DNA of 27,032 bases from Chara braunii (Eukaryota; Streptophyta; Charophyceae; Charales; Characeae). Each line of letters opens with the position of its first letter. The stretch's first letter is position 1. A program made the translations under genes and the position numbers. The notes beneath the pieces were generated by a model, which was given only the letters and a program-made list of their open reading frames with translations, searched no databases and was not told the DNA's origin. Of this stretch, positions 18,424-26,641 are shown piece after piece. The stretch spans positions 971,855-998,886 of the forward strand of contig BFEA01000469.1 of NCBI GenBank assembly GCA_003427395.1, in the 5' to 3' direction.

Positions 18424-18720
18424 TTATCTACGCCTTCCGTTTGCTCCGGCGTGATCGTCATGTCCAGGTAAGACATCATATGTTAGGTTTGTTGTGGAGG
18501 GGGGGGAAGGCTTTTTGGACACGTAGAGGTCTGCGTAGAAGGACCTAGCGATCCTTACCATGTCTGTGCCAGCTGATTTAACTGTCCCTTGGTCCGATGG
18601 GTCCTTCAGTCTTTCAACCGTCCTGTTTCTAGCATTTGCCTTAATCTTGGAGAAGAAGTACTTGGTCATAGAATCTTGGAGAAGAAGTACTTGGTCATAG
18701 ACTCATTAAGGGTGTAATCA
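18424..18720 (-). pseudogene. LINE-1 linker between endonuclease and RT
   Basis: The minus strand reads ARMTDYTLNESMTKYFFSKI, then KANARNRTVERLKD and IARSFYADLY. The last block matches IARSFFKDLF in LINE-2. This is the segment that precedes RT in L1-type ORF2. A perfect 29-bp duplication (18643-18700) inserts an immediate stop and shifts the frame. Confidence 0.65.
18643..18700. repeat. Perfect 29-bp tandem duplication
   Basis: Units 18643-18671 and 18672-18700 are identical (both start AATCTTGGAG and end GGTCATAG). They lie within coding sequence of LINE-1. With one unit removed, the upstream and downstream frames are continuous. Confidence 0.92.
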
Positions 18721-18910
18721 GTCATCCTGGCGCGTAGTTGCAGGCCTCTTAGTTCCCATCTCGTCCATTGTTGAGTTCCTCCTTGGCAGATCTGAGTATG
18801 CCGTAATAGAATTCGTTAGTGGGGTCTGATGTAAGATTAGCTTCAGCGACTGATATAGCAGTTTGAAGTTCCTCTTTTCTGATTTTGCGTTCAGCCGCTA
18901 TGCTTCTCGA

Positions 18911-19215
18911 TTAGGCTGATACAGCCTGGGACAGGTCCGTATAGCTATCTATAAACCATTGGTGTCTATTCTGTCGCCTTGCCTCATCCTGTCTCATGAA
19001 CAACCAATTCCATTTGACTGCCTCTGTTAGACGATCTGTGGAGAGAAGGGAAGTGTTCAGTCTGAAAAAGCTGTGGCCTTTCGCCACTGGAGTGTTGAAA
19101 TTGAGGAGCAGAAATATGGGTTTGTGGTCCAGCCCTCTAAATGCAACGGCAGACTGTGCAATCTTCCTGAGACTCCCAACCATTGATAAGCCTTGAACGT
19201 CTAAATCGGGATGTG
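18911..19215 (-). pseudogene. LINE-1 endonuclease C-terminal end
   Basis: The minus strand reads VQGLSMVGSLRKIAQSAVAF, then LDHKPIFLLLNF and SFFRLNTSLL, then TEAVKWNWLFMRQDEARR. A D-H-x-P motif followed by a hydrophobic strand and an F-R-x-N block is how the apurinic/apyrimidinic-like endonuclease of L1 LINEs ends (SDHxPV/I). The catalytic N-terminal two-thirds are missing: upstream sequence is unrelated and repetitive, which marks the truncation point. The open frame continues to 19549 only by chance. Confidence 0.65.
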
Positions 19216-20038
19216 TGTGCAGAAGGTAAACAAAGAGTCGGTGTGGTTTCCTGCTACCGATATCTCCTGTGTTACACATGGACATCAGGAGGCCTTTCCT
19301 GTGGCAGGTATGTCCGGTGTTGCACGTGGACATTGGGAGGCCTTGCCTTTGCAAGTGAAGGCAACCTGCACGGTCCTGCAGGATGAACAATGAGACCATT
19401 GGGCTACATTTCTGCACACTGCCAAAGTTTATACCATAATACAGAAGGGGATCCCTGCATGACAACCCTGACCGCATGATAACCCTGACCTGCAGGATGA
19501 ACACTGTAGACCATAATACAGAAGTTTTCATAAAAATATGTATCTGCAAGTTGGCTGAATGCTATGCTTTGGATCCTATCAGACGACCAAACAAGGGCTG
19601 CACCCTACAGAAAACAAATAACAATCAGGTCATAAGTTTGGTGGTCCCTGTTGAGCACAAACAAAAGAGCAGTCATGCAAACGAGATGAAGGAGAAAAGG
19701 AAGAGAAGATCCTTCTTGTTAGCACAGTTTAAAGCACAAAAAAAGTCAGAAAGGAAGAAATGACACGTTTTCACGGGTATCAGCTTCTTGTCCCAGTCCT
19801 GGTCACTGGGTTCTAAGTAGCTAGGTGGGCAGGCTTAGTCTGTAGATGGAAGGTTAGTAGTCCTGTTCATGCAGTCCAGTCCAGTGCACTGATTGGCCTA
19901 AGTCCCAAGGATGTCAATGAGGCTAGAGTGGGACAGTGAGGTAGCTGTAGTCGACAGGTGTCTGGCCCGATTGCTGTGATAGAATGAGAGTGAGGAAGAC
20001 ATCCACAGAGACACATACACACACACACACTGTTTTTT
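19216..20038. other. Repetitive, gene-free interval upstream of the tandem repeat
   Basis: Two 48-bp units (19270-19317 and 19318-19365) share GT-TGT-CAC-TGGACAT-GGAGGCCTT. CCTGCAGGATGAACA and CCATAATACAGAAG each recur about 75-115 bases later, between 19375 and 19525. A short (AC) run lies near 20013-20029. A lysine-rich frame at 19476-19763 has no family signature. Confidence 0.5.
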
Positions 20039-20478
20039 GCTGGTGGAGCCTTCTGTGTTAGTTATGTTGCCTTCTGCCCTTTACCTTTATTTTTATAGAT
20101 TGAAAAAACTATATATCTTTGTGCAAGTGTGCGCCTTCGGTGGCAGATGGGTTTTGGGAACTTCCCTCTCAACCATATTTTTTTTGTTTATGGGCGGCTT
20201 GTGATGGTATGTGGATGGTATGAGAGAGAGAGTTTGGGGATGTTGACAAACACACTGTCTAGCCATGGAGTGATGTAGATAGTGGTGACGTGAGTGGGTT
20301 GTTTGGGAAGAATAGGAGTGCTGGTGCTGCTGTGATTGTGGGCTGACTCGGAGGGCTGTCCAAGTTTTTTCGGACCATTGCCGGATCTGGTCGGTGCTTC
20401 CTTGCTGGTGGAGACATCTGTGTTAGGTAAGCTGCCTTCTTCCCTTCATCTTTGTTTTTATAGATTGAAAAAACTATC
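20039..20478. repeat. 365-bp tandem repeat: one monomer and the start of the next
   Basis: GCTGGTGGAG occurs at 20039 and 20404, and GATTGAAAAAACTAT at 20098 and 20463, both offset by 365. Between them are a GGCAGA block, GTATGTGGATGG, GAGAGAGAGTTTGGGGATGTTGAC and CCATGGAGTGATG. The second monomer is cut at 20478 by LINE-2 and resumes at 24422. Another copy lies at 26642-27032. No coding capacity is visible. Confidence 0.8.
20464..20478. repeat. LINE-2 target-site duplication, 3'-side copy
   Basis: ATTGAAAAAACTATC here and ATTGAAAGAACTATC at 24422-24436 flank LINE-2. They differ at one base. T-rich sequence (the A-rich tail read on the plus strand) starts immediately after this copy. Confidence 0.85.
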
Positions 20479-20524
20479 TTTTTTTTTGTTTTTCAACTTT
20501 TTTGCTTTTTTTTTGTTTTTTAAC

Positions 20525-20924
20525 ACACCCAGGGTGGTGCTAGGGGTGCTGGTACGAGCAGACACCGCTAGCACTCCCAGGGAGGCTTCATCTATTGGTG
20601 GGGAGCGGCACCTGCTGGAAATCGGGTCCAGCGTCCCTGAACATACAATGGTTTTCAAAACAGTATACTCCTGCCATCATTGATTGCCCGGGACACCGGG
20701 GATCTGGGTCAGCGGAGCTGCACCTGCTGGAAATCGGGTCCAGCGTCCCTGAACATTATAATGGCTTTCAGAACAGTATACTTCTGCCAGCAGTGATTGC
20801 CCGAGACACTTGTAATGGACAGGTTGCTGGCCGCCTCTTCAGTCTGCACTAGACCGCCAGATCACTCGTCTCTCCTTTAGCAGCTACTTCCTGTTCCTCA
20901 GGCTGGATTCCGAGTGTTGCCCAA
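20525..20924 (-). other. LINE-2 3' untranslated region with 112-bp tandem duplication
   Basis: CACCTGCTGGAAATCGGGTC starts at 20609 and again at 20721. The two units share ATCGGGTCCAGCGTCCCTGAACAT, ACAGTATAC-TCTGCCA and TGATTGCCCG-GACAC. It lies between the stop of the last LINE-2 frame and the A-rich tail. Confidence 0.75.
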
Positions 20925-22094
20925 TCAGTCAGCACCATACCATTGCATATCCACCATCGCCAGTTGGTGGGGCGGGACGGGGTCGGGGAAGTCCGTGGCC
21001 GGTCGCAGCTGGATCTCCTGGCCCATAGTAGTCCAGTCTCTGAAACGGATGCAGTAGTCTCTCCTGAATTCCTCCTGGTTGCCCTCCTGGGCGGGCTTGC
21101 CGTCCCATCTAACAAATGCAATCCAGCCCCCATTCTCACTACCCAACCATTCCCCAGAAAATTGGTGAATTGCTTGTGTAATGTCCTTTGCTGAATGATA
21201 CAAGTCAAGTTGGATTTGCATTTTTTGCCAGTGTACCATGATTTCTTGTTGAATGTATTGCCTTATCATGTCTGTTGCCTCTTCCCCAGTTATGCGGACT
21301 CCCTCCATTACATGTATACAACATTTCCTCCAGAGGGTCCACATGACCGCTCTCCTTCCTAACTTGAACATGTTGTTTTCAAAGGTATTGTCAGAGGGGG
21401 AGGACAATGCCTCGCATAATATGGCCCGCCAATCCCATGGCCAGTGAGATTGAGTGCCCAACTGGGTCCACATCCTGTCCCACCATTGCCATGTGAGCAC
21501 TGCCCCTGGGCACTGCATGAATATGTGCTCTATGGTTTCAGGGATTCTGCGGGAGGGGAAGGCGGTGTGACACGACTTGCACCATGGTATTGCCTGCCCC
21601 TTTTGCTCCAGGTATGTGCGATCTATCAGCCAGTCATTGGTGGGCAGGCAGCGGTGTTCTATCTGCCATTGAAGAGAGGTCATCTTCGCAGGTCTAGACC
21701 TTGTGGCAGTGAACCATCGGATAGGGCGGATTGCCTCAGTTCCTACCTTCAAGTGTGACCCCCATCGAACCTTCACTGCATCTTTTATGTTCACCTTTGG
21801 TCGAAGTAGACGGTAGGTGGCCTTCACTGATAAAGTGTGCAGTGTTAGATTCGTCCCCGACTTGGGTTTTCGTGCAGGGACCCACTGCCAATCGTCCGGG
21901 TCCAAGGGTAGCTCTGTCACGGGGGTGCTTGGCCGGTATGCGATCCAAACATCTTTATCCTGCAGTACTCGTATCCTGTGCAGGTCTGCAGTTCTCCACC
22001 TCCTGACCACGTCCGGGCAGTACCGAGTGAGTTTATTCTCCTTGCCTAGGTGGAAGAGGTTTACCAGTGTTTCATCTGTTCTTACCTCCACCAC
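20925..22094 (-). pseudogene. LINE-2 ORF2 C-terminal part with zinc-binding RT domain
   Basis: This is the longest open frame in the window (389 codons). It contains LPLDPDDWQWVP (residues 62-73), a KATYRLLRPK start of the zinc-binding domain, LQWQIEHRCLPTNDWL (141-156), and a C-x2-C (172, 175) followed by EHIFMQCP giving H-x4-C (190, 195). This is the zinc-binding RT domain (zf-RVT) found at the end of plant and algal LINE ORF2. The Trp- and charge-rich tail to residue 389 is not recognised. The frame starts at a GTG only because an in-frame TGA at 22131-22133 separates it from the preceding piece. It is not an independent gene. Confidence 0.85.
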
Positions 22095-22130
22095 ATTGCC
22101 TACACTTTCCGGATCCTCCCGGGCAGCTAC

Positions 22131-23029
22131 TCAATCTCCTTCCATTAGCCGTGGCCCTTTGCGCAAAATGCGCACACAGTCCAGTGGGACTGCGGAGGTC
22201 AACAAGTCAACATTCTCCTCAATTTTGTGACAATATTTTAGTATGGTTTTCAGATGTGGCCCCAATTTCCAGTCACCCGTCTCCACGTCCCAGATATCCT
22301 TGATTCGGACTACACCTTTTTTGACCCAGCTATTTCGAGGGGGATCTGAGCTGCGATACACCCTGCTGTTTCGGTTTGTTATCCTCCCGTTACCAAAAAG
22401 CGGCTGGCGCATCACCTCCTCCCACCTGGTCGGTGGGGGCTGGTCCGGCGAAGGGAGTTGGTGCCAGGCCTTGATGACTCGGGTCCAGAAGTCATCTCTG
22501 ACCAGGTCCGAACGGGCTGCATCGCGGGGTGAGTGACGCTCTATACGTGGGCGCTGAGGCATAGTCCAATAGCAGTCTTCTAGCCAGGTCGGTGGACTGA
22601 GTGCTTGCGGTGCCTGCGGGCAAGTCTGGCTATTTGTTCCAGCACCAGGGCATACCATGGGAGGTGTTCAGTGAACACCGATCTCCTGACCCATTGGACA
22701 GTTAATGTTGTGATCTGGGTGTCCGGGTCCAGGATCCCCAAACCCCCTTTGGCCTTGGGTTGGATTACCGATGACCAGGCTTCCCTGCTAATGACGTTCG
22801 AGAGCTCTCCATTACCTCTCCACAATAGGGCCACTAATTGTCTTTTAAGCAATCGGACAACCCCCTTGCTAAGGGTCCAAATTGCAGATTTGTACCACAA
22901 GGCTGCAAGGACTATACTGTTGATCGCTAGTGCTCTGCCGATTAGGGAGGTGTGCCGGTCGTTGCAGCTAGCGAATTTTTCTGGAGCAAGCTCAAGGATC
23001 CACTCGTCGTTTGAGGCTGGTTTACCCAA
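22131..23029 (-). pseudogene. LINE-2 post-RT (thumb/connection) region
   Basis: Two overlapping frames, 23029-22580 and 22658-22131, are joined by a frameshift at about 22600-22650. They carry WILELAPEKF, SLIGRALAINSIVLAALWYKSAIW, RQLVALLWRGNGE, KGGLGILDPDTQ, then TRWEEVMRQPLFGN and KGVVRIKDIWDVETGDW. These blocks are standard between the RT and the zinc-binding domain of L1-type LINEs. The frame change against the RT frame falls at about 23025. Confidence 0.82.
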
Positions 23030-23816
23030 ACGCCGTCAGCCTGATTCCAAGCACTCTGACCGGGGCAGTCTCCGGGAGCCATTTGACCCGTCTAAGTTCC
23101 AGTGGCCGCACCCCTTGATGGTGAATCCACCATCCCAAGGTCTTGTTTCCCCAGTTGACAGTCATGTCTGAGACGGCTGTAAACTGGTCAAATAATCTCC
23201 TGATCTCCTCCATGTTTGCTGCAGTGGCGTCTATCATAAGGGTCAAGTCGTCCGCAAACAGCGAGCAAACAGGGATTGCGTCTTCTGGGATAGCGGAAAT
23301 CTGCAGTCTTCTCAGGTTTTTATTGACGTGGAGGTTCGCTGCGAGCGCTTCCATCACAATAATGAAGAGGAAGGGTGCCAAAGGGTCCCCTTGCCGAACC
23401 GAACGTTGCAGCGGGAAGGCCGACGCTATCTTACCATTGACTTGGACACACGTAGTGGCGTTTTGATGTAGTATTTCGGTGCATCGCATGAATGCTCGTC
23501 CGATATTCATTTTTTCCATACATTTGTCTAAGAATAGCCAGTCTACGCGGTCATATGCTTTCTCGAAGTCAATGAAAACCACAACCGCGTTCTGCTTGTC
23601 TTGCCTTGTCAATTTGACAAGTTCGTTAGCTAGGAGAATATTATCGTGAATCCTGCGTCCTTTGACAAAACCGGGCTGCATTGGGTGAATAATATTGTCC
23701 AGGACCGGGACTAGTCGGTTTGCCAAAGCTTTTGCAAGCATTTTATAGGCCACTGTTAGTACCGTTATTGGCCGGTAGTTCCTGATATCCATTTTGTCCC
23801 CTTTTTTATGTAACAA
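23022..23816 (-). pseudogene. LINE-2 reverse transcriptase domain
   Basis: An open frame of 264 codons covers most of a non-LTR RT. It has LLHKKGDKMDIRNYRPI at the start, ALANRL, QPGFVKGRRIHDNILL, VVFIDFEKAYDRVDWLFL (first catalytic Asp), LQRSVRQGDPLAPFLFIIVMEAL, CSLFADDLTLMI with FADD at 23247-23258, and a VNWGNKTLGW-like motif. All signature residues of L1-clade RTs are present, unlike in LINE-1. The frame begins right after an in-frame stop and ends in a frameshift, so this copy is inactive as a whole. It acts, when functional, at nicked target DNA with LINE RNA as template. Confidence 0.93.
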
Positions 23817-24400
23817 GGTGAGGATTCCTTACCCCACCAACTCCCCCATTCGTCCTGTGTCCCACACCTGGCGATAGAATTCCATGAGGTCCGGGGCCAT
23901 ATGAGTCCAGAAGGTCTCCTAGAACGCCTTGGGAAATCCATCAATTCCTGGGGTCTTCTCTTCGTCCAGCTGCATTATCGCTGTCCAGATTTTCCTTTTT
24001 GGACAGGGGACAATCCAGATCTGCTTGCTGTTGGCCCGTCAGGGTCTTTTCCAGTGGTTTCAAGAAAGCTTCTATTTCCTTCTCCCTGACGTTCCTCTCC
24101 CGCTGGGCACATCTGGAAGTGAACAAATCCTTGAAGAAGGACCGGGCAATCTGCAGGCAGTGGGGGGAGGAGGTAACAATGTCTTGGTGGCCGGTCCGTG
24201 GGTCGTAAATGCTTCTGTGGATGTTTTGTGCGAACGTGCTCGAGCCATACTGAGGAATTTTTTGTCCATTGTTCCTTCCGTTTGTAGTTTAGTTAGCCTC
24301 CCTCTTATCCGTGTTCCCTCCCAACGTTGTGTGGCGAAAGTCTGAAGTCGCTGTTTTAGCCTTTGAATCTCTGGGCAATCCTCTGTCTGTGTGTGCGATG
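23817..24400 (-). pseudogene. LINE-2 pre-RT linker, broken
   Basis: The minus strand reads QRLKQRLQTFATQRWEGTRIRGRLTKLQ and DKKFLSMARARSHK, then in another frame LQIARSFFKDLF, EAFLKPLEKTL, QMDEEKTPGIDGFPKAF and WTHMAPDLMEFYRQVW. An amber stop follows FPKAF and another stop lies about 25 codons later. A PGIDG motif just before the RT start is typical of L1 LINEs. The element ends about 20 bases further, so the endonuclease was never copied. Confidence 0.75.
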
Positions 24401-24421
24401 TGTGTTGGACATTGTGTGAGT

Positions 24422-24590
24422 ATTGAAAGAACTATCTATATTTGTGCAAGTGTGCTGCTTAGGCGGCAGACGGGTGTGTACACAAACGTCGTTTTCTTGC
24501 ACCTTCTATTATATTGCTCATCTATATTTTCTTTGTTTATGGATGACTTGTGATCGTATGTGGATGGAATGAGAGTTTGGGGATGTTGAC

Positions 24591-24601
<11 letters not shown>
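24422..24601. repeat. 365-bp tandem repeat, second half of the monomer split by LINE-2
   Basis: It starts with the target-site duplication and continues CTATATTTGTGCAAG, GGCGGCAGACGGGTGTG, TTGCACCTTCTATTATATTG, GTATGTGGATGG and GAGTTTGGGGATGTTGAC. All are in the order found at 20105-20246 and 26850-27032. Confidence 0.85.

Positions 24602-24633
<32 letters not shown>
24593..24633. repeat. (AC)n microsatellite
   Basis: This AC run follows the GTTGACTAAC end of the 365-bp repeat monomer. Confidence 0.95.
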
Positions 24634-24635
<2 letters not shown>

Positions 24636-24876
24636 GGCCGCTCAACCACAATCAACATGGGCAGCCTTGTGCGTAAGAGGCACAGTGAAAGGGGAGCTGC
24701 AAGAACAATGAAAGGGGTACCCCAAGGACAACCAATAAACTGTCTAATTATAAAATTGCTTTAATATGTTGGACATCTCAAATGCTCTCGTTGTCTGCAA
24801 TAGGACAAAGACTGCTTTGAGTCTGAATCTATTCACCTGGGTGGAATTGGGGCGGTTGTGGGGAAAATCTAAAACA

Positions 24877-24923
<47 letters not shown>

Positions 24924-25353
24924 CATGCTTCATTGTCTGCAATAGGGGTAAAATTGCTATGACCTTGGATCTACTCATCTGGGTGGAATAGGGGAAGTTG
25001 TGGTGATAATTCATAACACACACGCACACACAACGGTCATGCCATTGGGTGTCGATGGCTGAGTGGGTGTGTAGACTGGGTTTTGTGACTGTGTCAGATT
25101 AGTTTCTCAAACTTACTGCCATTCTTGTCCAGGATTTGGACCGGCAGTCTGTGAGGATTGCAGGGTTGGTGTTAGTAAAGCCGACGACTCTTCTCAGGGG
25201 TATCACTAACTCTGGGCGATGTGGTGAGTCCTTATCCATCAGTCAAATGCATCCTGGGCAGACTGTCGGGGTTGAACCTCCTGATGAGTTGGTGAAAGTC
25301 CGACGAAACAGCCTGGCACAGTCATGCTTTTTTTTGTGTATAGCGAATATGAC

Positions 25354-25401
<48 letters not shown>

Positions 25402-25433
25402 AGGAAGTTGTGGTGATAATTTGTAACACACAC

Positions 25434-25435
<2 letters not shown>
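24634..25435. repeat. Minisatellite complex punctuated by (AC)n
   Basis: A unit containing TTGTCTGCAATAGG, CATCTGGGTGGAAT, GGGG, GTTGTGG and AACACAC occurs at 24791 and 24933 (period 142, including an AC run at 24877-24920). Its tail GAAGTTGTGGTGATAATT recurs at 25404. A further AC run lies at 25357-25398. Unique, gene-free sequence fills 25040-25350. Valine/cysteine and threonine/histidine frames here are artefacts of the AC runs. Confidence 0.75.

Positions 25436-25493
<58 letters not shown>
25435..25493. repeat. (AC)n microsatellite
   Basis: An AC run of about 58 bases, uninterrupted. Confidence 0.95.
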
Positions 25494-25495
<2 letters not shown>

Positions 25496-25588
25496 TCTCT
25501 GAATGTATGCTTTGAGTTATGGCCACAGTATCTTGCGAGGAGTGTTTGCTGTGGGTGCCATTCCCATGGGCTGCTCTTTTGGATCACA

Positions 25589-25660
25589 TGGAAGAAATGG
25601 TAATACGGTATTCACCTGCTAGCAGTAGCAAATGCAGATCCCAGGGCTCAATCCCTAGAC
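25589..25660 (+). other. tRNA-like segment (weak SINE-head candidate)
   Basis: TGGAAGAAATGG resembles a pol III box A. About 50 bases on, GGGCTCAATCCC resembles box B (GGTTCGAATCC). A cloverleaf cannot be completed: the acceptor and anticodon stems do not pair well. No A-rich tail or target duplication is visible. Confidence 0.2.
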
Positions 25661-26641
25661 TTAACCCTACCTGTGTACATTACCTGTGTCAAACCCGATA
25701 GTTGAACCCGTGACCTGTGTATTTGTAACAGTTGGTAGGCTGTCATAGGGTCCATAGGTGGTAGGGGCTCGATCTGTAGACCCGTTGTTTGTAGGTCTTA
25801 GTAGGTCCTAGAATTCGTAGCTGTAGGACTTCTGAAAGGTCAAGGTCGTAGCTGCTACAGTGTCGAAGGGCCAAGTCCACAGACTTCCGGAAGGTCCGGA
25901 AGTGGCCCTTCACACGTTGTTCACAGTAGTCCAGAGGCAAGTGGGCAAGTGGTGGAGTCCACCTGTGCTGAGTCAGTGGTACCCAGTCCCAGTCAGTCGT
26001 AGTCCAGTCAAGCAAGTACCGTATGAGACTGTGTGCACCACGGGCATGGGAAAGGGGCAGACCAACGAGTTACAGAAGTATAAATCAAGAGGCAGCGCCC
26101 AGCCATTCATTCATTCCTGCGTAAGCCATGCGGAAGCGCTGCCCACAGCGACTTGTGCGAGGTGGTCTGCAGTATGCCCGAAGACGAAGTGGGCGAGAAG
26201 GAGAGCTTAGCCATAGCGGTAGAGGTAGTAGCGGCCATAGCCGCCATAGCTGGAAGAAGGGTGTAGTGCGTGTGTGAGTGTGTGTACAGTGTGTCGCGTG
26301 TGGGATATCCAGGGTGATCCTAAGTTGAGTGTGTGCGAACAGCAGAGTAGGGCGTAGTGATGAACAGAGATTTGTACAGGCACTGACGCGCCGTAGCCAT
26401 CTGAAGCGAGCTTGTATCTGTGTTCTGGATTACCATATCTCTGAGCTTTGAGTGGGCGCTTGTCGCCGGCCTGCTGTGCGACCTGTTTACATGCATGTGA
26501 AGTGTGAAAGAAAGCGAGTCTGATTGCAATGGGGACTTCCAGGGTGTTTAAAGCAGTAGCCTCCTGGTGTTGCCTGAAGATCTTGTGATCTTTGGGATTA
26601 TGGTACTATACACTCCAGATTCTAGACAGCAGATGGGGACT
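25661..26641. other. Gene-free interval with a strong stem-loop; possible old LTR
   Basis: No protein family is recognised. GTAG/GGTC-rich sequence lies at 25730-25870, a stem-loop at 25865-25911, a TATAAAT at about 26081 and CCATAGC/GCTATGG-like motifs at 26210-26255, which recall the LTR-like blocks at 700 and 9846. A very old related LTR on the plus strand is conceivable but unproven. Confidence 0.3.
25865..25911. other. Two-part stem-loop
   Basis: ACTTCCGG (25883-25890) pairs perfectly with CCGGAAGT (25896-25903) around AAGGT. Directly outside, GAAGGGCC (25865-25872) pairs with GGCCCTTC (25904-25911), leaving a 10-base bulge on the 5' side. Sixteen perfect pairs in total. Confidence 0.75.

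Larger units (their letters stand above)
15089..19215 (-). mobile_element. LINE-1: decayed L1-type non-LTR retrotransposon
   Basis: From high to low coordinates it carries the end of an endonuclease, a linker, RT, a post-RT region and a C-terminal zinc-binding region. This is the order of the second ORF of L1-clade LINEs. The 5' end falls inside the endonuclease, so the copy is 5'-truncated. A block at about 15690-16215 separates the post-RT region from the zinc-binding end and looks inserted. Many frameshifts, a 29-bp duplication and changed RT motifs show it is older than LINE-2. I could not define target-site duplications. Confidence 0.8.
20479..24421 (-). mobile_element. LINE-2: 5'-truncated L1-type retrotransposon inside a 365-bp repeat monomer
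   Basis: The element has an A-rich tail (plus-strand T-rich run 20479-20520), a 3' untranslated region with a 112-bp duplication, and ORF2 remnants through 24400. It ends abruptly at 24421 inside the pre-RT region, so the endonuclease is missing. Matching 15-bp flanks and the joining of the interrupted tandem-repeat monomer when the element is removed define both ends. These are the hallmarks of target-primed reverse transcription with 5' truncation. It has fewer lesions than LINE-1 and is probably younger. Confidence 0.88.

Noticed and set aside
22605-23171. 188-codon plus-strand frame
   Set aside because: It is antisense to the LINE-2 post-RT region, which has clear family motifs on the minus strand.
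24436-25587. Several Cys-Val and Thr-His repeat frames
   Set aside because: These are translations of (AC)n runs in different frames and strands.
26041-26210. Possible promoter and first exon (TATAAAT at about 26081 followed by an open frame)
   Set aside because: One TATA-like match without a supporting coding signature or splice structure is not enough.
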